Shown here in pieces: positions 11,601-21,877 of a stretch of 32,019 nt of DNA. The stretch comes from Parasitella parasitica (Eukaryota > Mucoromycota > Mucoromycetes > Mucorales > Mucoraceae), in NCBI GenBank assembly GCA_025201805.1, contig MU619285.1, forward strand, positions 36,361-68,379, written 5' to 3'. Every line of letters begins with the position of its first letter. Position 1 is the first letter of the stretch. The notes beneath the pieces were generated by a model. The model was not told where the DNA came from and searched no databases. It saw only the letters and a list, made by a program, of their open reading frames with translations. The position numbers were made by a program, and so were the translations under genes.

Positions 11601-14600
11601 GGGCTTTCCTTCTTAGCAATCTTTTTTTGCTTTTTGGGTTGACTGAATTGTCTTGTAAGTTTTTTTGTTTTTTCCTATTACATTTCGTATTCATTATATA
11701 AACTTGCCTTTTAGCTTCGTTGAAAATATCATCTTCGTCGTATTCAATATCAAGATGATTTTGACTAGCAGGGTTAAAAGTGGATACCAACGATTGGCTA
11801 CTGCCAACTGTATGCGTGAATTCCATAAGCGTTTGTGTTCGTCTCAGCTGCATATCAATGTCGTCCATATCCAGCTTTTTCTACGTTATACAATGAGTGT
11901 TAGCAGTCGGTATTCGAGTGGCAACCACAGAATAGTTACGCTTTTTGTTTGAGAGTCGACAAACAACGGCTGCATAGAAGAAGAGCTATGCCATGCGGTA
12001 TCAATATCGCGATAAGTGGCATCCATCTTTGCACCAGTCAGTGAGTTTTGAAAGATGGGCTCGTTGAAATCATACGTCTTTTTCGTATTCTCCAGAATCA
12101 TACGAGTGGCGTACAGCAGGTATATATCCTCAGTCTCGCTGACATACATATCGCCTGTGATTTTCAGCAAGGTTGTGCGAATGTTGTCGTCAATCTCCAA
12201 ATCTTTAGTTATAAAGCCAAAAATGTCAAGAGCGATGGCATCATCTTTGTCTATGAGGCCACGGAACAGTTGGGCTTTTGCCTTCATTTTAACCTTGTCC
12301 TTGAATTTGATGCTCGCATATGTCTTTTTAATAAACGAGTAATACAAAGACTACAAATTATTAATTTTGGTTTGCTTGTTTTTTTTCAGCAAAGAACTGA
12401 TCAGCAAACTTACTCTGCACTCTGCATTTCGATGCTCAGGGAACACTCGCACCAGAATCCTGAAAATAGAGCCGATCGCCTCTCCATCCATATCGTCAAA
12501 CATTGTATTTACCATCTTCAATGCAGCTGTCTGGAGTTTCTCATCCTTGCTGCTAAACATCCTATTCAAGCCAGCCTTCTTGAGGGTGCCGTAGATGATT
12601 TCATTCTGGTTGTAGCACGCATTTATAAATTCCAGCGCCATTATCTTTTCTTCTTGGGTGGCAAAATACAAACGAAGGACCACATTGTTGACGATGGATT
12701 GGCCCATTTCAAGATCATGCAAGTACATTCGATTGATGCATCGCAAGTAGTTGGTCAAAGTAACGTTTTTATCATTGGAAAGATCAATAAACTGTAGCAT
12801 ATAAAAATAGTAGTAAATAAGCAGATTTAGCATTTCACGGTTTAAGCCTACCTTTTGTTCAAAGGTCTCTCGCATATCCTCGTAGCATCTGCTGCTTCTT
12901 TCCTTCATAAACTTCAATGACCAGCCCATCAGCTGCAAAGTGCGCTTTGTTAGATGTGTGCTTTTCTCTTGATCCACTGGCTTGGCTTTAAATACGTTAC
13001 CTCTGCTGCATTATTCCTTATCTCTACTCCACTTCTGCCCCGAATCGTTAAATTGCTAGCTAAATCATAAAAGAACTTGTCTTCTGGCAGGTCAATCAAG
13101 TCGCTGTTTTCGTGATCATCATAAACATAAATGCCATTACTAAAAACGATGCCAACCAATTGCAAACCAATGGTGTTTTTGTAAGTTTCCCGTGCAGAAT
13201 GATGGAATTGGTTATATATGGTTTTCTGGTTGAAACAAATGCTTGGTTAAAAGCCCCACTCAAGCTCGCACATATACATAACTTACAGTAGGCACAGGAC
13301 ATGCTTTTCCCCAATTCTCATATAGTCCCTTGATGATCTGAATGTTGCTTCGCAAGACACGATGGTTTGGGTGGTACACGTTCTCCATTAAATAATTCAA
13401 GCAATCGTAAAGCACCCTCTTGGAGTAATGCGAGTGAGCTGTGGGCAACGGCGTCGATTGACCCCAAATAATCAAGATAATGCAAATGTCTTGCACTAAA
13501 TAGTTGATGCTTTCACCAAACTGATTGCCTTTAGTCACAAACTTCAGCAAAGGAAGGATCCAGCTATCAGCAAATTTTTCAAATGCTTCGGGGTAATTGG
13601 TGATGAGCTTTGCAATGTATGCCTGCTTCTTGACCGCATTCTTTCTATCGTAACTTTGAAACGCTTCAAGCAAGTCATTCATCCAGTTAGGCACTTTAGT
13701 AGCGGTTTCGCCGGGAGGTTCAATGTTCAAATGAAGCTGCTTGACCAGTTCCGTGAACATGGGCATAAATGTATTGTCGTTCAGCAAATCTACTTCAAAG
13801 TCAACAATAGACTTGTCCTCGTTCGTATCTGATTCTTCAATTTCTGGGTCCTCCATAACAATGTCCCCGTCTGTGTCAGCAGAAGAGCTACTAGGTTCAC
13901 CGTCTTTGTTGATTTTTTGGTTCTCTTCCAAGATTACCTCAGAAAATGTTGACTGAGACAAGCTACAGTGATTACGAGCTGTTAGTTGTTCATCTTCGTG
14001 GTACATTCTTTATAGCCACTTGTTTGTGACATTTTTTGTACCTGCTTCCTATAATATCAATCGAATCCATGTAGTAGAGCGTTGAAGTGCCCTTGGTGGG
14101 CTTTAGGCTTGAAACTGAGCTTCTTTCGAGCCTCTTCTTCACCAATGGCTGCGCTAGTTGAATCTCCAGATAAATGGGCTGTGTTGGATCAACCAATTCA
14201 TCCCAGTAATAGAAGGGGGAGCCACTTGGTTTTCTTTGAACCTGCGTAAAGAGTGCTCTGTACATCTTTGCATTATCCGACGCACGCAATACATATGTGG
14301 CAAAAACATTGAAAGCTTCTCGATTATATCTCAGAGTTGCATTTCTTCTGTCTTGAGCCAGGATTTCCACATTGTGCGCCACTTGATTTGATAACGTTTT
14401 AAAAGTCTGGAGAATATGAGCCCTCACAGGCTTTTTGTCCTTGTTTTCACTGGAGGTTGTCCAAATACGATCCAACGGGCCATCTACTTCAATTATGTTT
14501 ATGGAGATAAGATTAAAGTATGCCTGCATGAAACACAGACAGTTTGCCTTCATATGCAAATCGTCGGTCGAATCGTTGTCTCTGTCGCCACCGTTGCTGA

Positions 14601-17600
14601 TGAATCCCACAATGTAGCAAACATGTTTCTTGAAAAATTCGACAACATGGCCTTCATTAGCACTCTTTAGAAGAACAAGAAGGATTTGAGCAATGTTGTT
14701 TCTATGTTCAATATTGTATTCTGAATTCTTGAAAAACCTATTTCGAGAGCGGTTAGCCATATCGACAAATATGTTTGATTTCTTGTTTTCAAGCTTTACT
14801 CCATCAGAGATTGTGTAATACTCAAAAAGCTGTTGAGGCCCAGTCCTTGTGAAAACTTTTGAATGCTACTCTTGATGGCCTCCTCGTGAATATGATGTGT
14901 TTCTTGGATAAATGTCACTTTGAGAAGATCGAATAAGGCCACGGATTTGAATGTAACCATAGGAACCAAGAGTTTATCCAGTGTGCTGATAACCATATTG
15001 TATCTGAGAGAAGCATGAGTCAGTCAATATAACAAGAGCTCATGACAACTTACTCTACAGTGCCTTCTTTGATGTATTCCTTGCCTTGGACAGGAGGAAG
15101 CTTATTAATATAGTTTTGTCGCAGTTCATTGATGACCTATGATTCAAATGAGCACAACCAATCTCAAATAATACTGACGATACCAAAGGCTTACTGTCTT
15201 GACATCCTTTTCACCCAAACAAATAAAGACAGGAAGTAAATCGAGAGCACCAAGACGAACACCAAAGTTACCATGTCGCAAAAAACTAATGAATACATCC
15301 CAAATGAGACCAAAGATGGGTTTTCCCTTGGAACTTGACATGAGAGCAGGATTCGCACCGAATAATTTCTTTAAGCATGAAATCACGTCAAGCGATTGTT
15401 GATCTGTTTGACGCCACTGAGAAACACTAATGTAATTGGAGTATTAGTACGGAATGAAATATTTTTTGAGGTAGGGCTCGTAACTTGCATTGTTTTCAAC
15501 AAGCTTTCATCTTTGATAAGCTTAAAATAGAATCAGTTAATTTCCATTGTTTACACTGCCATATGTACTTTACATAATCAGTGAAATTCCAGACTACTTT
15601 TCTCTCGTGGAGTCTATTTGCTTCAAGATAATCAAGCAATCCCATAATATATCCATGAATAGTTTTGTAGGTATCCTCCTCTGGGTCGACGGCCAAAGTA
15701 AGGTATTTCTTGAACAATTCAGAAAAAACATCTACATGATTTGTGATGCATTCAACCATGTACTTGTCAAACTTTTGGAAAATCTCAATCTTTTCCTTGT
15801 GAGAAGTTCGTTTAGCAGGAATCATAAATGCAAGGAGTTTAGCACTGTTTTTTTCAGCAAAACCTGGGTGAGAGAAGCTGATGACGGCCATGCTTCCCAA
15901 TAGTTTGATGCGCAGTGGTTCCTGTGCAGATTTACACTGGTGTAGAAAGGTATTCAGAAGCATTTCACAATAATCAAGCGCACTGCTTGGGTAGGTGTGG
16001 TCCAGAATTACGGCATTTTCGCAGATCTTGTCTAAGGCGTTAATGGACTGCAGATATTTGATGCCACGCACTGTTTGGCTTATCTCAATAAGAGTCGATC
16101 TCTCCATTCGCTTTTTGGTATCCAATACCAAATCAACTTTGCTTGAAACCAATGTAGAGCTGACAGATGAAGCCAAGCTTTCAATGAAGTCAGTTGATTT
16201 CTTGGCTATCAAAGTGGCAATATACTTTTGTGCGATTTCAAATACACGCTTTACGCCTGACTGAGTGATGGCATTGTCATGATGAGACTGAATAACTTCC
16301 GACATGTTTTTCGGCAAAATCAGAGCTTGGGAGACCATATCCATAAAATTTTTGTGGTACAGAGTGTCTGAAAAGACACGCTCAACATATCTGAAGCAGT
16401 GATCGCCCTCCACAGAACTAAACGCTAGATCGATAAAGTAGATGGTGCGTACCGAGATATAGGTATACATGGAAATGATTTTGTTCTTCTCCGCAAGATT
16501 TACGTTGAGCTTCTCCTCTAAATAATCACTGGGTTTGTTTTCGATAAAGAAAGCTATTGCCAGCAAAAAATGCGAGGAGCTAGCTTCCAGGATATTTTTG
16601 GGATCAACAATTTTGCGCTCAACAAGCCAGATATAAGCATCCAGAGTACTTCTCAGTCGTTTTATCCAGTTGAGATAGATGCTGACAACATGTGATTCAT
16701 CTTCATCGGTCAAAATCGAAGGCGGCTGCAAATGGTCTGTTTCAAAAATGTCGACCAGAAAATCAGGATTCATGTCAAGTGCATCTGATACCCATTGCTT
16801 GCTGGATTTTACTTTGGGGAGCAGCAGCACAAACTTTGAAAAAAAACTGATGCATAGCTTAATATAGTTTCGCTGCAAAGACCCGCTTTCTTTGAACGTC
16901 CAGCGTACTAGCTGTGGCAATGAGGCAACCTCGTTGGCACCAGTAAACGGTCTGCGATATTCAGGCTTCTCCTTCAGGAACAGATCAGCTTTACGCTCAA
17001 TGATCTTGGTAATATGATTAATAGCCTCAGTGATTTGGGCTCTGGTGCCAATGGAAGGATGATCTACTTCTGCCATCTTGAGACTCAAGAAGAGTTGACC
17101 CAATATTTCAAATGTGTATTCATCCACCAATGCAGATTCTTCTCTGAATTGGCGATAAATGCGATTAAACACTAGGGAAGCACCAAACCGCTTTGAGGCA
17201 CTTGAGCTTGCCATCAAATTGTACAACCGTTTCAGCAATGATTTGATATTTTGAGCACCATCCGTAGATCTTGATGTCTGCTTGATAGACCATACAACAA
17301 ATTCTTGGATACATTCAGCGCCGTAATCACGGAGACCGGCATCCGTATCACAAGAAGCGTCTAATAATGACTGCAGGAGAGCAATCGTTTCTGGATTGTC
17401 AGCATGGGCGTTATTGGTGAGCCAATGAATAATCTGCGAGTAAAAGAATTGGTACATATCTCGTGCAATGGGGTCAGCATCGATTGCCAATTTTAACATG
17501 ACTGGAAACACACGTTCGTAATAAGTATGATACAAGGACTCTGTGGATGCCTTCCAAGTCTTTGCAGAAAATGCACTATTACCAATCATGTAGATGACGA

Positions 17601-20600
17601 GACCATGTAGCAATTCACAAGCGGCTATCTTGACCTTTCTGTCAGGGGAGGACTCTGCAAGTTCGCAGATACGAGGGAGGAATTCATCAAGGTATATGTT
17701 AACCTTGACATTCATAAAGGGCACTCGTAGCTTCAGCTTCTTCACAGGATCCCAGGCAAGCATGCCGTTGTTTTCGATGGCATCTTTCCCTTGTGCTAAA
17801 AGCTGCTTGTTTTTACCACCTAGTCTGCCCAGAAATTGCATCATTCGACGCTGAAGCTCGGGTAGATTTGCATAATCCTGCTTGAAAACACCCATTTCAT
17901 CCGACGTCGCTTTAGTATGGACCATCATATACCTTCGCTCTGCAGCTGTGGGTGCTTTGAAGCGTTTCTTTGTGTCTGCTTGCTCTGCAAAGTTAACGAC
18001 ACCGATCAAGAGATATTCGTTGATGCAAGGCAGTATTCGAGATAAGAAATTAGAGTCGATATCATAGTTGAGGTTAGGGTCCAACAATTTATCAAGACTA
18101 TCCATTGCAATAGTGGCCAACGGATGATATGTAACACCAAGACGAAGGGCCTTTTCCAAAGGAGTGATCAGTTCTGTAATATCAAAGAATTCCGTAGGGT
18201 AAGCCAGTATCAAGCGAAGACTGGTGGCCAATAGCTCGTCTGTAAACTGCTGCAGCCGATGCCATACCTCCTTCAAGTATTCTCTGTATACCAGGTATGT
18301 TGTATATTCATCAGGCTTGCTGTTTCCATTCTCGCCTTGTCCGGATTGGCTTGCACTATTAAAATAAACCTCGCAGCCAGCAAACAGCTGCTCCTTTTCA
18401 CAAATCACCAAGATCTCGGAAATCATACGATAGAATCCACTTACCATTGGATGCAGTACGCTAGATTCGATCAAAGCAGCACCAAATATATAGATCCATT
18501 GTATCAGTCTCTTGTTGTTGATTTCTTTGACCAAAGCAGACCAGAAATCGACTAAATTTTGAAACAAGATAAAGTCTTTCCGGTTAACAGGGCGTAAAGA
18601 TCTGGACATGATATTGACGTTATCAGTGGATGCCTCGTCTTCAGCATCCTTCTCATCGTCGACAGTATTAACTACTTTGAGATTGAACTGTTTAATAATC
18701 TTCATCATGTTGGTAATAAAAACGTCGTAAAGCATGTCCAACAAATCTTTTTTCGTAGAAGCTGTTGGCCTGTCCTCTTTGTCAGGGTATAAGTTGTCCT
18801 CGTCACCATCGTCTGCAGATTTGATGCCAAAGGCCGTTGAGTGCTTTGGTTTGTCAAGAATGACCTTCCAGAAATACAAGAGCTTTCGGTACACAGGTTC
18901 ACTGTCTTGGTTGGGTAATCTGATGTTGGTGACCGTAAATGTCAGTACTCTTTCGAACAATGTGTTGGCGAAACTTCTTCCAATGCCTTGGCCCTTTTTG
19001 TAAAGCATCAGCAACAGCTGGTAAATGTTGGAGCAGCCACTTCTTCGCAAATAGCCGGTTGCATACGGGATCCATTCGATGAATATCCTACACATGTGAT
19101 GAAGAGTGCTGAGGAGGCTTTCGGGTATCGTGGTCATCGTCTGTGCAAAAGAAGTGTATGCCTTGATAAAAGCGGGTAGATGCCGCACGTATTCAAGCTG
19201 CTTCACATTGGTATCTGAATACAGCCATTCACTGATTTTGACGAGACTCTTTCGTAAGGCTTCGACATCTGTATTTTTGACCTTGGTCAATATCTTGGCG
19301 AAATATCCAACACTACGAATAGCAATCGACACCTTGTACATGTCATCTACATTGTCGGCCTGTTCCAGGATCTTGTTGAATCTTGCCATAAAAGTCTATT
19401 ATAAATACGTATTATTTGCCATTTATTGAGCAATAATCGCTTGATGCGCACTGCATCTCACTTACATAAAACGTCTGTAATTCTCGTTCGCCTTGGATGT
19501 TGTGATACAGCACATTTGACAACTGAACAGTAGGTGAGGACCTAGCGTATGGCGCACATGTTATATACCCTTACCTGTTTGATGAACTCTTCAAAAGCAA
19601 GTAGCCCAAACTTGTAAGCATCGGTATTGTGGTGGCCAGCCCAGGAATACAGACAGGCGTACAACTTTTCGCAGCTGGGAAGAAGTAAGTTTGAGAACAG
19701 TTTTGTGTGATGATAAAACAAATTCAAGGCTGCAATGGGCGTTGCGTATCGATTCGAGTTGGCCATTTTATCCAATATTATCAGAATAATGTGGAATAGT
19801 TTATCACTATCGCTCGAGTTTTTGGCAACAATCTCTACGTCTGTGCGATAAATCAGCGAGTCGAGGCAGTTTAGATAGCCAAGTGAGGTGGCGTGCTCGA
19901 ATTTCTTGTCATTGCTTGTTTGGTCAGTCAGGTTGTCAAAGCACCAGCGCTTGAGACGACTGAGCTGCTGCTCGTTCACGATTGTTGGATAGTAGCGTGC
20001 AATTTCGCCCAAAAGCTCGATAATCTTTGCTTTTACAGTTGGGGTGCCTTTGACAACGTACTCGTCGGCAAAACTAAATCATGCAATCGTGTGTTAGCGA
20101 CGTTCTAATAATACCTTCATCTTTGTCTGCACTTACGTTTTGTAACAGTCTTCAATGTATGTGGCGTCAATCTCATACTTGTTGGATTTATCAAATAAAA
20201 TCAGGAGGACGTCAAATGCCGAGCTTCTACCAACTGCGTTTGCACCGGATTTGGCAATAAACTTTGCCAGTACCTTTTTCAACATGCGTATGATAAAATG
20301 GATCAGATTCCACAAAAAATAAAGACACTATTAGAATCGATTAAAATTTTCCATACCATCAAGCTTTTAGCATATGTTTGGAACTGTGGTTGTCGTTCTT
20401 TGATAAAAGTGCATAAAATCTGTAAACATCTCGAGACGGCTGTGGCCAGATCTCCTGATGAGTAGCCTCTGCATTTAGACAAAAATCCAAAAATAGGACC
20501 ATTCTCTTTAAAGAGGACAGAGCAGACAATATCTATGATTGCGGTGGGTTTGCATTGGTGGAGCCATGTCTCTATTTTCTTTTTGGTTTCTTACCAATAT

Positions 20601-20742
20601 TCTTCTCGGCCATATTTGATAACAGTTCTGTGCCTAAATCATCGATAACTTGCAAAATGGCTTTTTCATGCAAGTTTGGTTCCTTGATGAATTCGTTCAA
20701 GCTTTCCGCAAGGCCTTCAATTGTGTTCAACTGAGCAGACAT
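6797..20742 (-). CDS. prkdc: DNA-dependent protein kinase catalytic subunit (DNA-PKcs), 28 exons, apparently intact
   Basis: This is a giant nuclear Ser/Thr kinase of the PIKK family. With Ku70/80 it binds DNA double-strand ends and drives non-homologous end joining. The hand-built model gives 4,111 residues against 4,128 in human, with no internal stop. Order: N-terminal helical-repeat arm (1 to ~1800), NUC194-type region (~1800-2200), phosphorylation linkers (~2040-2110 and ~2620-2700), FAT region (~2850-3550), kinase (~3700-4030) and FATC (4079-4111). It matches DNA-PKcs rather than ATM, ATR or TOR all along its length, for example SYRAGEIPDVQI at 2754-2765, LEIPGQYDG before the kinase, and LIDQATDPSVLG at the C-terminus. 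The start at 20742 (MSAQLN) is preferred to an in-frame ATG at 20820 that would add a hydrophobic leader. The exact junctions of introns 1 and 2 are the weakest part. The orthology claim is strong; activity is inferred. Confidence 0.95.
7612..7641. repeat. C-run and (CA)n microsatellite inside a DNA-PKcs intron
   Basis: Intron 24 (7657-7579) contains a run of Cs and then about ten CA units on the plus strand. This is simple-sequence repeat DNA, likely length-polymorphic. Confidence 0.8.
11651..12350 (-). other. prkdc: DNA-PKcs region with an ABCDE-like S/T-Q phosphorylation cluster
   Basis: Exons 16-17 and the start of exon 18 encode a low-complexity linker with S/T-Q sites at Ser2626, Thr2645, Ser2658, Ser2669 and Ser2691. 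Ser2626 lies in PLFVDSQ, which aligns directly with PMFVETQ around human Thr2609, the first-described site of the ABCDE cluster. Further acidic residues (YDEDD) and a basic patch (QPKKQKKIAKK) follow before the conserved SYRxGxxPD motif. In vertebrates, autophosphorylation here controls end access and release. Equivalence is inferred from position and motif. Confidence 0.75.
13287..13962 (-). other. prkdc: DNA-PKcs acidic Ser-rich linker at the PQR-cluster position
   Basis: Exon 12 starts at residue 2040 with SLSQSTFSE, giving a single S-Q at Ser2042. A run of serines (GEPSSSSADTDGD) and about 30 mostly acidic residues follow, then the conserved FTELVKQLH and IEPPG blocks. This is where vertebrate DNA-PKcs carries the S2056 (PQR) cluster. 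Only one S/T-Q remains here, so any regulation would be reduced or use other acidic-site kinases. Confidence 0.6.
15574..19395 (-). other. prkdc: DNA-PKcs exon 6: 3.8 kb uninterrupted exon coding the helical arm
   Basis: This exon codes residues 353-1626, part of the N-terminal alpha-helical repeat arm that cradles DNA and Ku in DNA-PKcs structures. Signature stretches shared with vertebrate DNA-PKcs include RMMQFLGRLGGKNKQLL, KVKIAACELLHGLVIYMIG and LLKRLYNLMASSSASKRFGA. The 3,822 nt open frame is itself strong evidence for a functional gene. It contrasts with the other 27 exons, all but one of which are about 1 kb or shorter. Confidence 0.9.
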
Positions 20743-21096
20743 GTTTAAAGCTTTCAATACTAAATGAAAAAGAAGAAAAGTGGTAAAAAGGATACTGATC
20801 AAAAACTTGACAACTTTCAAAATGGTTCTAGTCTAGTCACGCGATGTACAGTACTATACACGATACATGCTCCTCTCAATACTGTTCATGCAGCACACGC
20901 ATTTATGTAACAGGGTGTTTTGAGCAGACATGGATGGCTCAGACTTCTTTATAAGCCAAGTAGCATTTTGCAGAGTCTCCAGTGTCAAATGGTGATTAAT
21001 GTTCCTGCATGTGGATGGCCTTACATCATCTAATGCCTCGGCGATTCTTATTCTAAAATAACCAATGCCTTCAAACTTCTTTGTGGATCATTGAGG
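20743..21096. other. 5' flank of DNA-PKcs
   Basis: This must hold the DNA-PKcs promoter. I see no clear TATA box. Short pyrimidine stretches and an in-frame upstream ATG (20820) are the only points of note. Confidence 0.35.
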
Positions 21097-21342
21097 TTAA
21101 ATTCTATTTGGCGTGGAATTATACAATCTGATCTCAATGTTTCCCACATCCATGGCAGGGATTGTTCCTAGAATAGTGTGATATACAGCGCAAAAAGATG
21201 CTATGGTAACTATAGCCAGAGTGCGAGCGCTCTTGGTAGATTCTACTGTTGTTGGTCTACCTGCGGCCAAAATAGTATATTTAATATTCACCTTACTGCT
21301 CCTCATTTTAACAACGAATATCTGATGTGTATCAAAGCACAA
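21097..21342 (-). pseudogene. Tc1/mariner (IS630-like) transposase fragment
   Basis: An 81-codon minus frame contains SARTLAIVTIASFCAVYHTILGT followed by IPAMDVGNIEIRL. This resembles the stretch after the first catalytic Asp in fungal IS630-like transposases (typically 'HTILGAIS..GVVNIEIRVP'). The catalytic Asp itself is not recognisable, and the frame ends without the remaining DDE region. It is a different family from the copy at 21953-22938. Confidence 0.4.
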
Positions 21343-21639
21343 TTCCTTTCAATATGTGAGGTTCATTTTGAAACGCGTAAGCATTATAAAGCTCTCAAAA
21401 CAGTAGTAATTTCTTTGCCATTTTGATTGTGATTTCAAAAAACAAGGTCAAGGCCGTAAAGCAGATGCCAAAAGGTAATCCCAGCAGAGATAGGCTATTT
21501 GACGTACCAAAGGGATATAGACAGATGACATTCTTACCTGTATGGCTACTAGAGGAAGGTACTTGGAGAGAAAATCTCAGCTCTTAAAGAAGGAAAGGAG
21601 TATGTGGGGTTCTTTTTGTTTAGGAAAAATTCTTTGAGT

Positions 21640-21790
21640 ATGCTCCGTTTTTATGTCTCCAAATGCTCCTGAACTGAATCCAATCGAGCAGTTCTGATCA
21701 GTCATCAAGAGTAAAGCGAAACGAAATAAGTTTTGGAAAAAAGAATCACTCATGATAAGAATTAGCAAAGCATGTGATAGTTTATACTTC
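21640..21790 (+). pseudogene. Tc1/mariner transposase 3' fragment, inverted relative to the next copy
   Basis: The plus strand reads APELNPIEQF, then a stop, then SVIKSKAKRNKFWKKESLMIRISKACDSLYF. This is the third catalytic carboxylate (Glu) region of a DDE transposase. It matches the C-terminal part of the minus-strand copy at 22035-22160 closely at DNA level. Similarity ends abruptly near 21790. The stop replaces the family Trp after EQF. Confidence 0.8.
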
Positions 21791-21877
21791 GCGTTGACAG
21801 GGAAGGTGTACTGGGTCTGCAGGTTATTGGCAAAATGGTTACGTTTTATGTCTTGGTTTTGCCATCAAGAGGATTTT

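Larger units (their letters stand above)
6797..20742 (-). other. prkdc: Exon map of the DNA-PKcs gene
   Basis: Exons on the minus strand, 5' to 3': 20742-20595, 20571-20357, 20273-20137, 20073-19575, 19522-19466, 19395-15574, 15520-15485, 15416-15195, 15136-15054, 15003-14800, 14737-14042, 13962-13287, 13225-13001, 12932-12852, 12791-12414, 12350-11940, 11880-11708, 11651-10423, 10365-10217, 10157-9950, 9900-9404, 9348-9106, 9042-8722, 8667-7658, 7578-7412, 7354-7250, 7191-7063, 7011-6797. Junctions were placed by consensus splice sites, phase continuity and alignment to the remembered vertebrate protein layout. The lengths sum to a multiple of three. Exon 2 could instead start at 20532, which removes 13 residues and keeps phase. 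Exon 3's acceptor (20274) is tentative. Intron 17 is GC-AG; the others are GT-AG. Confidence 0.8.

Noticed and set aside
14738-14799. Reading straight through with the frame YYTISDGVKLENKK as coding
   Set aside because: That frame does not continue the upstream homologous frame. Removing 14799-14738 as an intron (branch GGCTAAC) joins SITQSLMEF to FKNSEYNIEHRNN in register with the vertebrate protein.
6797-20742. Many plus-strand open frames of 60-250 codons inside the DNA-PKcs region, such as 12048-12797 and 10017-10457
   Set aside because: They are antisense to exons with clear homology, lack motifs and start or stop arbitrarily, so they are shadows of the minus-strand gene.
6797-20742. 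Alternative identity as ATM, ATR, TOR or TRRAP
   Set aside because: Length, the SYRxGxxPD block, LEIPGQYDG, the IDFGYAFG context and the C-terminal LIDQATDP...EGWAPYL fit DNA-PKcs. TRRAP lacks the catalytic residues seen here.
20743-20820. Upstream in-frame ATG giving DNA-PKcs a hydrophobic N-terminal leader
   Set aside because: A nuclear kinase should not have a membrane or signal segment. The internal ATG at 20742 gives an N-terminus more like the family.
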